Of a stretch of 64,000 nucleotides of DNA, positions 50,758 through 60,879 are shown piece by piece (position 1 is the stretch's first letter; each line of letters starts with the position of its first letter). A model generated the notes under the pieces. It saw only the letters and a program-made list of their open reading frames with translations, made no database searches and had not been told where the DNA came from. Source of the stretch: JANPCX01 sp031431125 (lineage in GTDB: Bacteria > Pseudomonadota > Gammaproteobacteria > Burkholderiales > Burkholderiaceae_C); contig JANPCX010000018.1 in assembly GCA_031431125.1 (NCBI GenBank), positions 1-64,000 on the forward strand, read 5' to 3'. The position numbers and the translations under genes were made by a program.

Positions 50758-51500
50758 CGGGCGGAGGCGTCCAGCCGAGCCACCAGCAGCACGTTTGCAA
50801 AGGGTGTGCCGTGGCTCATGGGTTGGTTTTGCACTGAAAACCCGAGCGACTCCAGCTGGGCGATCCACAGCGCCAGTGTGCGTCCGTATTGAGGCACCAC
50901 GCGGTGGCCGCGCACAAAGGTGACCACGGCATCGACCCACTGGCTGGCCCAGAAGCCGCGTTTAGAGGCGGCATCGCCCACGCGCAGCAAGAGCGTGCCG
51001 CGAGACTTGAGCAGCGCGTCGCGCACACGAACCAGCACCTGGTCTTGTTCGGGCACGGTGATGTAGTGCAGCACGTCCAGGATCACGACGGTGTCCACCT
51101 CAGGAAAGGCGGTGCAACGCATGTCACCACAAATGAATTCGGCGCTTTCGCCCAGTGCTGCTTGAGCGCGTTTGACGTCGCGCGGCATGAGCTCAACGCC
51201 GGTGACGCGGGCATTGCCGGGGGCTGGTGCCCAAGCGCTGGGCCATTGGCCTTGCGAGGCCAGCACGCCGCTGGCCCGCAGCAAACTGGCCAGCAAACCT
51301 TGTCCGCAACCAATGTCCAGCACGCGTGCGCCCGGGGCAATCAGACCCTGCTTGAGCAAATGGCGAAACACCGGGTCCATGTTCAGTTTGCCGCGGGCAA
51401 AGTGCCATGCGAAACGGCCGACAGGGCGGTAGGGCAAGGTGGCGGCGTCGAGCAACGGCCCCCACTGGGGCGGTGCGCTGGAGTGGGTGGCAGAGTTCAT
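50754..51500 (-). CDS. SAM-dependent methyltransferase
   Basis: 248 residues, class I fold with VLDIGCGQGLLASLL and VVILDVLHYI. Aryl polyenes are commonly methylated on the aryl head (ApeB in the E. coli cluster), and that is the probable role. The longer upstream frame overlaps the deacetylase gene and is rejected. Confidence 0.85.
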   Translation of the reverse strand: MNSATHSSAPPQWGPLLDAATLPYRPVGRFAWHFARGKLNMDPVFRHLLKQGLIAPGARVLDIGCGQGLLASLLRASGVLASQGQWPSAWAPAPGNARVTGVELMPRDVKRAQAALGESAEFICGDMRCTAFPEVDTVVILDVLHYITVPEQDQVLVRVRDALLKSRGTLLLRVGDAASKRGFWASQWVDAVVTFVRGHRVVPQYGRTLALWIAQLESLGFSVQNQPMSHGTPFANVLLVARLDASAR

Positions 51501-52366
51501 GGTGTTTTTTCTTGATCGGTCGGCCCGAATGCTTGCGGCAAGGTGACGGTGCGAAGGCCGCTTTGTTGAAACCGACGCAACAAGGCTGGAAGCACCTCCA
51601 GAATCACCGGCTTGCCCTGAGCGCTGCACGCAGCATTGCCGTCGTGCAGCAGCAGAATGTCGCCAGCGGCCAGGCCGCGCGTGAGGCGGGCTTGGACCAG
51701 GGCCGGGTCACTTTTCACGGTGTCGAATCCGCGCCGAGTCCAGCTCACGAGTTGCAGGCCTTGCCGGTACAAAACCGGGTCGAGGAAGGGATTGCGCAAA
51801 CCCGCGGGTGCGCGAAAAAAGCGCGGTTTCTCGCCAGTGATTTGGCTCAAATGGTCTTGCGCTTGCCCAATGTCACGCGCCATGGCCTTGGGCCCCCACA
51901 CGGAAAAGCTGTGGGCATGCGCATGGCTGTGGTTTTGTACGCTGTGGCCGCGACGAACGATGTCGCGGCACAAAACGGGATACTGCTGCGCCTGCTTCGC
52001 AATACAAAAAAAGGTGGCGCGCGCTTGATGTTCATCCAGCAGGTCGAGGACCGCGGGGGTGATGGCCGGATCGGGGCCATCGTCGATGGTGAGGGAGACC
52101 TCGCTGCGCGCGACCGAAGCGTCGGGCAAACGCCTGACATTGGCCCCCAACCAGGTGGAGCGCGGCCACAGACCGGTGGCCGTGATGAGGGCATGGTCCA
52201 GCGCCAGCGCCCCCAAGGCCCAAGGCCACAGCGCAGGCGACATGACCACCGCTGCCGCTGCTGCCACATGGCCCACCACACTGGCCTGAAGCAATGCCGG
52301 TGCGCGCCAAGGGCGGTCAAAACCCGTGTTTGTGGAGGAATGTGAGGCGGACATGGAAGGGTGCAA
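51497..52366 (-). CDS. Polysaccharide deacetylase-family protein
   Basis: 289 residues (or 285 from the ATG at 52354). Two N-terminal membrane helices are followed by a NodB domain with TIDDGPDP, HSHAHAHS and RAPAGLRNP (metal and catalytic residues present). It may deacylate a carbohydrate part of the pigment conjugate. Confidence 0.85.
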   Translation of the reverse strand: MHPSMSASHSSTNTGFDRPWRAPALLQASVVGHVAAAAAVVMSPALWPWALGALALDHALITATGLWPRSTWLGANVRRLPDASVARSEVSLTIDDGPDPAITPAVLDLLDEHQARATFFCIAKQAQQYPVLCRDIVRRGHSVQNHSHAHAHSFSVWGPKAMARDIGQAQDHLSQITGEKPRFFRAPAGLRNPFLDPVLYRQGLQLVSWTRRGFDTVKSDPALVQARLTRGLAAGDILLLHDGNAACSAQGKPVILEVLPALLRRFQQSGLRTVTLPQAFGPTDQEKTP

Positions 52367-52383
52367 TCACGAGCCGGAAATTG

Positions 52384-54780
52384 TCACACAGGGCTTGATT
52401 GACGAGCCGGAATGAAGGCAGCCGACAGCAGCAGGCTCAACAAAATTCCGGGCGCCACCACCTGGCCGATGGCCAAGAGCACGGGAATGTTGGAGAAGGC
52501 CAAAAAAGCAAACGAGATGATGGCGGTGAGGTTGGCCAAAGCCAATGAGGCCAAGGTGTCGTTGTCGATCACCGCCGCTGTGCCCGCGGGCTGGGCATCT
52601 TGTTGTACGCGAATTTGGTCGAAGAACAGCGCATAGTTTGAGCCTATGGCCACCGTGAGCAACAGGCCGACCAAATGCAAAATGCCCAAGGGCACCTGGG
52701 CCCAGGTCAAGCCCGCCAGCACCACCACCACCGCCGCGACGATGGGCAAGGCCAAACGCAGCAAACGGGGACCCGAGCGCAGGTGCAAGGCCAGCAGCAA
52801 ACACACGGACAGCCCACCTAGCAGGGCTTGGTAGCGGGCTTCCTTCAAGTAGCGGCCATAGAGGCCATCAAGCTCGTCCTTGATGTTGAACGCCTGGGCG
52901 TTGGGCAAGCTGGACAGTGCCTGACGCAGCTTGGGTATGTCAGCAGCGCGTTCGCCGTTTTGCAGGCTCAGCAGCGCCCGCCACGGGCGACCGCTGGCGG
53001 CGTCACCGGGGATGAGTTGCGCATCCAGTGCGCTGCCCAAGGCCGTTGCTTGCAGTGCCTCGCGGGTCAACAAGGGGCGTTGACGAGCCGCCTGCACATC
53101 CTCGACAAAAGCGCTCAAGCGTCGGGCTGGTAGCGGCCCATCCACCGTGGCTTGTTCCAGGCGGGGAGCCAAGGTGCTGGCGTCGGGCAAAGCGTCTAAA
53201 CGCTGTCGTTGCACTGCTGGGCTGGGCAAGAGCCGGGTGGGCGACTCGTAGCCCTGGATCAAACCGGAGGCGACCAAACCGTCAAGCACCTGGCTGGCTG
53301 CCTCGGCTTGTGCCAGCACGCCTGCTTCGTCGGGCGCAGACACGGCCACCCAACTGCCGGAGTCGGTGGTGCCCAGGTCGGCGCGCAAGTCCGCGTCGAT
53401 CTGCATTTTTTCGCCGCCGACAGGGCTGAGCGATGCCAAGTCGCCACGCCAGGCCGACGGAGAGCTCAGCAGGAGCACCGCAGCGGCGACGGGCAACAAG
53501 GCCAGCGGCCAACGCCAACGAGGCAGCACCTGGGTGCAAAGACCGACCCACTGCCCGAGCCGTTGGCGTGCCCGCGTGCCGGGTGCGCCGTTGGGGGCGA
53601 GGGTGGGGAACACACAAAGCGTGGTCAGCGCCGCCGCGGCCAGACCGGCAATGGAAAAGACGCCGAGCTGTACCAAGCCTGGAAAGCCAGAGAAAAGCAG
53701 GGCTGCAAATCCGCAGAGCGAAGTCCACAGGCCCAAGCGCACGGTGGGCCAACTCTCGCGCAGCCAGCGCTGGGCGCCTGCGCCCGGTGGGGTGCCCGGC
53801 AAGGCCCGGGCTTGAATCAAGTAATAGATGGCGTAGTCCACCGCTTCACCAATCAAGGTGGTGCCAAAACCCAAGGTGATGCCGTGCACATTGCCGAAGA
53901 TCAAACTCACTGCAGCAATGCCCACTAAAACGCCGCTGGCCACCGGCAACAGAGCACCACCCAATGTGCGCAGCGAACCGCCAAATGCCAGCAGCAACAA
54001 CAGCACGATGGCGATGCCACCGGCCAAGGCCAGTCGTTCCACTTCGGTTTTGATCTGGGCACGCGAGGCCACGGCGAAACTGCCAGACCCCGAGACCACG
54101 AGCTGCAACCCGGGTTGTTTCAGGGCGTCAAAACGCTCGCGCACCAGGGCCAAGGCTTTCTCTTGGGCGTCGAGGTCCGAGCCATCTGCGCGCGTGGTGG
54201 CGATGAGTACGGCACGGCTCCCATCACGCGAGACCCACACACCATCCTCGCTGCGCGGACCTTGCGTCGGCAGCATGGCCTCGGCCATGCGCACGGTCTC
54301 GCCCGTTGGGTCACGCAGGATCACGGTTTTGAGCATGGCTCCCGCGGGCGTGCCCAAGAGCGAGGTGGTTTCGTCGATGGCGGCGCGCAGTCCCTCGACC
54401 GTGAAACGCTGCGCGTCGACGGCAGGGCTGAGCAAATAACGGTGATCAAACAAAAACCGGCCCGTGGCCTCGAAACCCGCGTTGTCACCGTTGTGGACAG
54501 CGTCAAAGAGACCGCTTTCGCGCAGTGTTTTCGCCAGTGCTTGCGAAGCTTGACGACGCGCTTCAGGGCTTCCACCCTCAATACCCAGCAGCACCAAACG
54601 GGCGGCTACACCGCCGCGCAGTTGATCCAACAGCACGGCTTGTTCAGCGCTGGGGTTGGTGGGTAAAAACGCCGACAAGTCCGCGACATAGTTGGTTTTG
54701 ATGGTGATGCCCAGTGCGACCAGGACACAACAAAGCCACAAAATAACGGCACGGCGGCCGCGCAGCAGCGAGGCATTCAT
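52384..54780 (-). CDS. MMPL/RND-type exporter (ApeM-like)
   Basis: 798 residues with twelve predicted membrane helices and two large periplasmic loops (about 40-230 and 440-620). MMPL motifs include TLIGEAVDYAIYYLIQ and IGSNYALFFDQI. In aryl-polyene clusters this protein moves the lipid-linked pigment across or out of the inner membrane together with a LolA-like carrier, here the overlapping gene at 54777. Confidence 0.92.
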   Translation of the reverse strand: MNASLLRGRRAVILWLCCVLVALGITIKTNYVADLSAFLPTNPSAEQAVLLDQLRGGVAARLVLLGIEGGSPEARRQASQALAKTLRESGLFDAVHNGDNAGFEATGRFLFDHRYLLSPAVDAQRFTVEGLRAAIDETTSLLGTPAGAMLKTVILRDPTGETVRMAEAMLPTQGPRSEDGVWVSRDGSRAVLIATTRADGSDLDAQEKALALVRERFDALKQPGLQLVVSGSGSFAVASRAQIKTEVERLALAGGIAIVLLLLLAFGGSLRTLGGALLPVASGVLVGIAAVSLIFGNVHGITLGFGTTLIGEAVDYAIYYLIQARALPGTPPGAGAQRWLRESWPTVRLGLWTSLCGFAALLFSGFPGLVQLGVFSIAGLAAAALTTLCVFPTLAPNGAPGTRARQRLGQWVGLCTQVLPRWRWPLALLPVAAAVLLLSSPSAWRGDLASLSPVGGEKMQIDADLRADLGTTDSGSWVAVSAPDEAGVLAQAEAASQVLDGLVASGLIQGYESPTRLLPSPAVQRQRLDALPDASTLAPRLEQATVDGPLPARRLSAFVEDVQAARQRPLLTREALQATALGSALDAQLIPGDAASGRPWRALLSLQNGERAADIPKLRQALSSLPNAQAFNIKDELDGLYGRYLKEARYQALLGGLSVCLLLALHLRSGPRLLRLALPIVAAVVVVLAGLTWAQVPLGILHLVGLLLTVAIGSNYALFFDQIRVQQDAQPAGTAAVIDNDTLASLALANLTAIISFAFLAFSNIPVLLAIGQVVAPGILLSLLLSAAFIPARQSSPV

Positions 54781-55412
54781 TGACTGGCCGCCGCAGCCGG
54801 TTTGTTGGCTGCCACCAGGGGTTCTATCGTCATGACCGAGCGGTCACCATCGGCCATGGCGATGGTGACCTCACGAACCACGCTTTGCTGGCCAGTCAAA
54901 CGCAGCACACTGATCTGTTCACGCAAGCGGGCCTCACGCGGCACCAGTTCCAGCGACCAGCGCTGCGGGGTTCCAGTGACGGCGGTGGTGAAATGTTTCT
55001 CCAGCGCATCCTGGTTGCCCGTCATGGTGCCGCGAATGGCTTCGACGATGATGCTGGCCTCGGGCACCGAGTCAACCGGCACGGTGCGGCTGCGACTGCC
55101 CATGCTCATGGTCATTTGTTTGCCGACTACGGCCATGCGCTCTTGGCGCGGCTTCAAGTTTTCCCGCACAAAGGTGTCGGGTGCTTCAAACGACAGGCGG
55201 CCCGAAAACTCCAGGGGGCGTTCAAGCATCGCCACATTGCGTTTTTCGGTGAAAGTGGCTTCGCCCGACTTCACCTGCGCCAGCAGCTGCATCAGTTGCG
55301 GCAATTCAAACTTGGTTTGGGCCCAAGCCGGTGCCAGGTACAGCGCCATCGAGAGCAGGCTCAGAACCAAGAAGGGCGCCCAGCGCTGAAGGGGGTGGTC
55401 AAAATGATTCAT
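54777..55412 (-). CDS. LolA-like periplasmic lipoprotein carrier (ApeL-like)
   Basis: 211 residues with a signal peptide (about 1-30, ending AWAQT) and the LolA-type opening LPQLMQLLAQVKSGEATFTE. It probably carries the pigment lipid to the outer membrane with the MMPL protein. Confidence 0.88.
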   Translation of the reverse strand: MNHFDHPLQRWAPFLVLSLLSMALYLAPAWAQTKFELPQLMQLLAQVKSGEATFTEKRNVAMLERPLEFSGRLSFEAPDTFVRENLKPRQERMAVVGKQMTMSMGSRSRTVPVDSVPEASIIVEAIRGTMTGNQDALEKHFTTAVTGTPQRWSLELVPREARLREQISVLRLTGQQSVVREVTIAMADGDRSVMTIEPLVAANKPAAAASQ

Positions 55413-56371
55413 GGTGGTGGCGAGGCGGGATCAACCGACGAGTCCGTGGCCCAAAAGTCATAGAAGTTGAACCAGTTGTAGGGTTCTGCACGGCACAAAG
55501 ATTCGAGCAAAGCCACATAACGTGCCAACGCTTCTTGGATCAGTTGGTTGACCGGGGCACTGCCTGGTGCACCCACCGTGCGGAAATCGGCCACCTCAAC
55601 GAAGTGCAGCTCATAACGTTTTCCTCCCAGGTAGATGCCCGCCATGAACACTACTTGGCGACGCAGCATGGCCGCCAAACGAAAAGGCCCATCGGAAAAA
55701 CAGGCGGGTCGGCCGAGGAAATTCAAACGCTTGACACCCGAGCGGTCGGAATGGCCGGGCAGGGTGCGGTCGGCCAGCAAGCCCGCTACACCGCCATCAT
55801 CCAGCCAGCGGCGCAGCGCCAGCATGGCACTCGGACGCCCCAGCGCGATCGTATGCAGCTGGGCCTTGGGCGCCACTGCCGCCAACGCCGCGTTGATGAA
55901 GCGGGCGTTTTCCTCGAACATCAACATGGCGATGCGCGCGCCCTTGGTTTGTCCTCCTGCCCGCAGGGCTTCAAAACTCCCCAAATGGGCGCCCAGCAAA
56001 AACAAGCCGTCGCCGCGACCCACGGCCGCCAGCATGGCGTCGCCGCCGTGGGCGGTGACCTCGAACTCTTCGAAACGATCCTGAAGAAAATAAACCCGGT
56101 CGAGGACGCAAGCCGCGAAGTGATGAATGTGGCGGTAGACCTCGGCCCATCGAGCCGGGCGCTGCAGCACCCGGTTCAAGTAAGTGTGTGAAGCGCGGCG
56201 CGCCGTGCCGTGGAAGACAAAAAAATACAGGGCAATCGGGTGCAGCACCCAGCGCGACAGACGCCGTCCGGCGCCGATCGCTATCCAGCGCATCAAACTC
56301 AGCGCCAGCAGATTGGAGCGCTCCCGCTGGGCCGTCCAGTCGCCTGCGCGTGGGGGTTGAGTTTGGCTCAT
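55409..56371 (-). CDS. LpxL/HtrB-like acyltransferase (ApeJ-like)
   Basis: 320 residues, with an HX4E-type motif in LLGAHLGSFEALR and RPACFSDGPFRLAAM typical of lysophospholipid/lipid A acyltransferases. It probably transfers the polyene chain to its lipid or sugar anchor. 4-bp overlaps with both neighbours. Confidence 0.87.
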   Translation of the reverse strand: MSQTQPPRAGDWTAQRERSNLLALSLMRWIAIGAGRRLSRWVLHPIALYFFVFHGTARRASHTYLNRVLQRPARWAEVYRHIHHFAACVLDRVYFLQDRFEEFEVTAHGGDAMLAAVGRGDGLFLLGAHLGSFEALRAGGQTKGARIAMLMFEENARFINAALAAVAPKAQLHTIALGRPSAMLALRRWLDDGGVAGLLADRTLPGHSDRSGVKRLNFLGRPACFSDGPFRLAAMLRRQVVFMAGIYLGGKRYELHFVEVADFRTVGAPGSAPVNQLIQEALARYVALLESLCRAEPYNWFNFYDFWATDSSVDPASPPP

Positions 56372-56670
56372 GGCGGGCGTTCGAACTGACCCGAGGCGGC
56401 CAGGCGATCCCCTTCGCGCACTTCGAAACGCAGGCCACGTGGGCCAGGCACCAACTGCAAGGTGAGTTGCGCACCAGGCCGCACCGGTGCCAGAAACTTC
56501 ACAGCCGAAATGCGTGGTGCGGTGCCCAGTTGCTTTGCCAATTCAGCTTCGCCCAGCGCCGCTTCCAGCACCTCGGCCAGCAGCGAGACGCCTGGCAGCA
56601 AGGGCTGCCCTGGGAAATGACCCGCAAAGGTCGGGTGATCCAGCGCGACGGTCAAGCTCAAGGCATACAT
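56368..56670 (-). CDS. Hotdog dehydratase (ApeI-like)
   Basis: 100 residues from the ATG at 56670, a single hotdog domain with HFPGQPLLPGV, the dehydratase signature. It is the second dehydratase of the pathway. Confidence 0.85.
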   Translation of the reverse strand: MYALSLTVALDHPTFAGHFPGQPLLPGVSLLAEVLEAALGEAELAKQLGTAPRISAVKFLAPVRPGAQLTLQLVPGPRGLRFEVREGDRLAASGQFERPP

Positions 56671-56686
56671 ATCCAGACCTGTTGGG

Positions 56687-58102
56687 TCAAGTGGACGCAG
56701 TCGGAGGGGCTTTGCGCTGCGCAAGCACCTGCTGAGCCCATTGTGCAAAGTGCGCGGCAGGCAATTTTCCGGTGCTGGGCTCGCGCGGCAGGCTGTCCAC
56801 GGCAATCACACGACGCGGCAAGAAGGCCGCATCAATGCGCTCGCGCAGTGCGTTGACGACGAAAGATTGCAGCTGCTGCGCTGCGATGCCCGGTGCAACG
56901 ACGAAAGCAATTGGTCTGACCACGGCCTCTGGACCATTCTCATCGCTGTGGGTTGGGATGAAGAACGCGCCATCCTGCACGCCGGCAATGCTGTTCAAGT
57001 GGTAGTTCAGGTGGCCCAAAGAACTGCGTTTGCCGGCCATGTTGATCAAGTCGTTCGAACGACCCAGCAACCGAAATGTGCGCGCATCTAACACTTCCAG
57101 CACGTCGGCCAGCGCAGTGGGTTGCGCCACATGGCCGCCCGAAACCGACGACGCATCGCCATCGCCGCTGATCTGCAGCCCCTCGAATGTGCGCCATTCG
57201 GCCCCGGAAGTGGTTCGCCGCGTGGCCACTTGGCCGGCTTCCGTGCAGCCGTAAATTTCGAGCAACGGCGCCTCGAATGCGGCCTCGGCGCGTGCGGCCA
57301 GTTGGGGCGACAGCGGTGCAGTGGCGCACACCACCAAGTCGATGGCGGGAACGCTGACGCCGGATTCGAGCAGCATTTTCAGGTGGAAGGGCGTGGTGAC
57401 CAACATGCAAGGGCGCGGCATCTGCTTGAGGGCAGCAGCGATGTCCGCGGGGTAGAAAGGCCGTGCCGCATCAAACGCGGCACCGGCCAACAAGGCCACC
57501 AGCACGGTCGATTCAAAGCCGTACATGTGCTGCGCGGGTACCGTCGCCACCAGATTCACACCGATCAAATCGCGCCGCCCCATCGCACGAGCCAACTCTT
57601 GCGCTTCGGCATGGATGTTCTGATGCAACAAGCCCCAGTGTTTGCTGTGCGGCACCGGCGTGCCGGTGGAACCGGAGGTCAACACTTGGGCCGCCAACGC
57701 GTCATGCGGTATCCGGGGCAGGCCGGGCACTTCGCCGGACGACAGCGGCATGTGTTCCTCGGCGTATAAAACGCTGGGCACCGGCAACTCGCCAGCAGAC
57801 ACAAGGTGCGAGCGGTCCCGCATGCAATAGGTGTGAGCAAACCCATCGCGCAAGCGAGTCACCATGTCAACGGTGTGGTTGGGGGGCAGCAAATTGTGTT
57901 GACCGCGCACCAAGGCTGCACCGAGGCCCACCGCGAAACGATAACGATCACCGGTCAGGTTCAACATCGGTCCTCGATCGGGCAAGCGCGTCGCCAGTGC
58001 CTGGACATCGGTCAAGTACTGAAGTCGCGAGATGGCCCGTCCTTGCGACCAAGCCAGCGGGGCGGCGAGCTCGTCTGCCCAGATCAATGGCGCCGTGCTC
58101 AT
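56687..58102 (-). CDS. AMP-dependent acyl/aryl ligase (ApeH-like)
   Basis: 471 residues with the ANL motifs LTSGSTGTPVPHSK, YGCTEAGQ and RLLGRSNDLINMAGKR, and a C-terminal Lys in PREPSTGKLP. It probably activates hydroxybenzoate, from the chorismatase, and loads it on an ACP, as XanA2 does for xanthomonadin. Confidence 0.9.
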   Translation of the reverse strand: MSTAPLIWADELAAPLAWSQGRAISRLQYLTDVQALATRLPDRGPMLNLTGDRYRFAVGLGAALVRGQHNLLPPNHTVDMVTRLRDGFAHTYCMRDRSHLVSAGELPVPSVLYAEEHMPLSSGEVPGLPRIPHDALAAQVLTSGSTGTPVPHSKHWGLLHQNIHAEAQELARAMGRRDLIGVNLVATVPAQHMYGFESTVLVALLAGAAFDAARPFYPADIAAALKQMPRPCMLVTTPFHLKMLLESGVSVPAIDLVVCATAPLSPQLAARAEAAFEAPLLEIYGCTEAGQVATRRTTSGAEWRTFEGLQISGDGDASSVSGGHVAQPTALADVLEVLDARTFRLLGRSNDLINMAGKRSSLGHLNYHLNSIAGVQDGAFFIPTHSDENGPEAVVRPIAFVVAPGIAAQQLQSFVVNALRERIDAAFLPRRVIAVDSLPREPSTGKLPAAHFAQWAQQVLAQRKAPPTAST

Positions 58103-58770
58103 GCCCGCGGTTCGTCGGACTGCGCCCGAGGGGGCTCTTCGCCGGTGTGCATATAGGAGCGAATCGCCTCGGCCACGGTGGTGCGCTTGAACTCGGGGTG
58201 CCAGCGGTAGCGCAACAGGAATTCGCCCACAAACATCAGGCCCGCTGCCGCCGGCGTCAAAAAGTTGGCAAACAAGGCCCACCAGTCAAAGGGCGCAAAA
58301 ACAAACAAAGCCACAGACACAAGCACCATGGCGATAAAAAAGACCGTCCACGTCACCGTCACTTTACGGGTGTAGACCACCATGTCGGGCGTGATATGTC
58401 CCCCGTGGACACGCCTGGCCAACACCGTAATCAACGGCGTGCACCCTTGTTTTAGCGTGGAGCCAAAACCCAGCGCCAGGAAAAAATGAACGCCGACGTG
58501 TTGTGCGAGGTAGAGCACAGGCGCTGGAATTTGCCAGCCTGCCAAGGCCTGCCAACAAAGCAACACGACGGAGGCCCCAGCGGCCGCCCCCAACCAGCGA
58601 TTACCGGCCCGCCAACTGCCCAGGGCCAAGAGCACCAGCATGGGACCCAACACCCCAACAACACTCCAGGCCGAACCCTTGGCCTGGGTCATCAACCAAT
58701 AGGAGCCGAGCACATAGACAGCGCCAAAAGCCGCGATCGCGACAGCGCGCAAGCCGAAGGGATGCAACAT
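58099..58770 (-). CDS. Polytopic membrane protein (ApeG/COG4648-like)
   Basis: 223 residues, about six membrane helices, with LGFGSTLKQGCTPLIT and VHGGHITPDMVVYTRKVT. Homologues occur in nearly all aryl-polyene clusters without a proven function. Overlaps the ligase gene. Confidence 0.82.
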   Translation of the reverse strand: MLHPFGLRAVAIAAFGAVYVLGSYWLMTQAKGSAWSVVGVLGPMLVLLALGSWRAGNRWLGAAAGASVVLLCWQALAGWQIPAPVLYLAQHVGVHFFLALGFGSTLKQGCTPLITVLARRVHGGHITPDMVVYTRKVTVTWTVFFIAMVLVSVALFVFAPFDWWALFANFLTPAAAGLMFVGEFLLRYRWHPEFKRTTVAEAIRSYMHTGEEPPRAQSDEPRA

Positions 58771-58783
58771 GGGTGCGCCGCGT

Positions 58784-59053
58784 TCAGCCGACGCGGTGCG
58801 TGGCAATGTGTTCGGTCAGGCTCGCCAGCGAGGTGAAGATGCGCACGTTGTCTTGGTCATCAGACCGCAACTGAAATCCATAACGCTGCGACACCACCAG
58901 GGCGACTTCCAGAATGTCGATCGAATCCAGGCCCAAGCCTTCGCCATACAGCGGCGCTTGCGGGTCGATCGACTCGGGTGAGATCTCCAAGTTCAGCGCT
59001 TCGACCAACAATGCGGCGACTTCGTTTTGCAGTGCAGTATGGGGGGGGGTCAT
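58784..59053 (-). CDS. Acyl carrier protein 2
   Basis: 89 residues with GLDSIDILE as the phosphopantetheine site. Codons 2 to 5 contain an uninterrupted run of nine C (ACC CCC CCC CAT), a possible slippage site that would switch this ACP off or on. Confidence 0.9.
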   Translation of the reverse strand: MTPPHTALQNEVAALLVEALNLEISPESIDPQAPLYGEGLGLDSIDILEVALVVSQRYGFQLRSDDQDNVRIFTSLASLTEHIATHRVG

Positions 59054-59226
59054 GGGTTACTAACGGTGAAAACGCCGGCACCGGCGCGGCGAGAAGCCGA
59101 CGTCAATCGGCCTGACAAGGCCATGTTGTTTGACCCATGGCGAACCTGTCAGTTTACCAAACACCCCAAGCAGCCAAGCACGGTTACAGGTGCCCCCATC
59201 GGTAGGAGGGGACGCCGCGGCGCCCC

Positions 59227-60879
59227 TCAGGCGGCGGCCAGCAGCATGGGCAGGTCGGGCGCAGGCGCTGCCTCGCCCCATTCGCTGAGCAACAAAAGCA
59301 GCGGTGACGCGTCGAGTTCAGGGTACTCGGCGCAGGCACGGCCGAGAATTTCTCGTGCCAGTGTGTTCAATTGGGCGGTGGAGTTACAAATGCGACGCTG
59401 AAAGGCTGCATCGTCGTCCTGCGGGTCATGCAAGCTTTTGTTCAGGTCTGAGAACCAGGGCAAGGCCGCTTGGTCCAGCATCACGGCAGGATTACGTTTG
59501 TGGCTGCGCGAGGACCAATCGCGCAAAAACGCCTGAATCGCGAAATTCAGCTTTTGGCAGTGCGCCAACTCGCCGCGCAGCTTGGACATCATGCCCAGGT
59601 CGGTCAAGCGATGCTGCACAAAAAACTGGGCTAAGACGCCCCAGTAGTAGGTGTAGTCCCAGATGACCTTGACGGGCAACACTTCTGCGTCGCCAAAGAT
59701 GGGGTATTGGTCGACATAGAGCGCCAAGGTGCTCTCATAGAACGAGTGGTAGAGCTGATCAAAGAGTTGGGCTCGGGCCCCCAACGATTGACCGGCTCGG
59801 TCGAGGGCGATCAGCTCGGTGATGTAGGTGTTGGAGATGGCGATGAAGTCACTGCCCGGCGAGTAAAACGGATCCAGAAAAAGACCGGCCTCTCCGGTCA
59901 GCGCCCACCGTTGGTCGGAGAACACCTGTTTGCAGCCGTAGGAGAAACGCTTGAAGAAGGCGAAGTCCTGCAGAAGCTCACGTTTGCCGTTCAGCTCGTC
60001 AAACAGCCGAGGTTGGAATTTCTCAAACCAGACCATGGCTTTTTCAAACGTGTCCATGGTGTCTAAGGGGTGCAGGCGCGGGTCCGCCACGATGCCCACC
60101 GAATGTGAGCCCGAGGCCAAGGGGATCAGCCACACCCAGTAACCGGCGCCAACCAAATGGTTGGTGGACAACCAACGCGCTTGTGGATTGCAGCGTTCGC
60201 GCCAGGCGGTGTTGTCGCTCCAGTCATCAATGCAGATGCGGTCCTTGATGCGAAACCAGATGGCGTGCGCCTCATGCGTATTGGTTTGTGCCAAGCCCAG
60301 CTTGCGTTTGAGTAAGCCCACGCGACCACTGGCGTCAACCACCCAGCGGGCTAGGGTGGTGTGTTCGGCGCCGCCGTGAGCATAGGCGACGCGGTGCGCT
60401 GCAGGCCCATCTGTGGGCAGTGTGCCGTTGCGTTTTTCGGCGAGTTCGACTTGCCTGACCGTGGCGTTGTCGATGAACTTCACGCCCTGCTTTTGTGCTT
60501 CTTCGGCCAAAAAGTTCTCAAAGATGCCGCGGTCAATTTGATAGCTGGGCACGGGCAGTGGGCGGCTGGCCCCAATCTCTGTAACCTGGTCGATGTCTCG
60601 ACGACCTTCTGAAAAGAAAAACCTGAAACCAAACTTGCGCAGCTGCTTTTCCATCAAGTGCTTGCCCAGGCCCAGTACCGCGTCGAAATAGTGAGCGCCA
60701 ATTTCGACCGATGACTCACCGACTTTGTGCGCGGCGATGGGCACGGGATGGCTCCGACGCTCCAAGACGAGCACGTCAAGGTCGCCGAAACGTTGCTTCA
60801 GCTGCAAAGCCAGGGTCAAACCGGCCAAGCCGCCGCCCAAAATCAAGACATCGTGTTCGGTGGGGGTGGCGTCGTTCAT
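59227..60879 (-). CDS. Halogenase-like FAD oxidoreductase 2
   Basis: 550 residues: GGGLAGL (about 15-21), the halogenase motif YWVWLIPLASG, and KVGESSVEIG plus LRKFGFRF, where a Lys could be the halogenase Lys (inference). It is longer than the first flavoprotein (39904) and not closely similar. It may halogenate or hydroxylate the aryl head or the chain. It overlaps the CLF gene by 4 bp. Confidence 0.8.
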   Translation of the reverse strand: MNDATPTEHDVLILGGGLAGLTLALQLKQRFGDLDVLVLERRSHPVPIAAHKVGESSVEIGAHYFDAVLGLGKHLMEKQLRKFGFRFFFSEGRRDIDQVTEIGASRPLPVPSYQIDRGIFENFLAEEAQKQGVKFIDNATVRQVELAEKRNGTLPTDGPAAHRVAYAHGGAEHTTLARWVVDASGRVGLLKRKLGLAQTNTHEAHAIWFRIKDRICIDDWSDNTAWRERCNPQARWLSTNHLVGAGYWVWLIPLASGSHSVGIVADPRLHPLDTMDTFEKAMVWFEKFQPRLFDELNGKRELLQDFAFFKRFSYGCKQVFSDQRWALTGEAGLFLDPFYSPGSDFIAISNTYITELIALDRAGQSLGARAQLFDQLYHSFYESTLALYVDQYPIFGDAEVLPVKVIWDYTYYWGVLAQFFVQHRLTDLGMMSKLRGELAHCQKLNFAIQAFLRDWSSRSHKRNPAVMLDQAALPWFSDLNKSLHDPQDDDAAFQRRICNSTAQLNTLAREILGRACAEYPELDASPLLLLLSEWGEAAPAPDLPMLLAAA

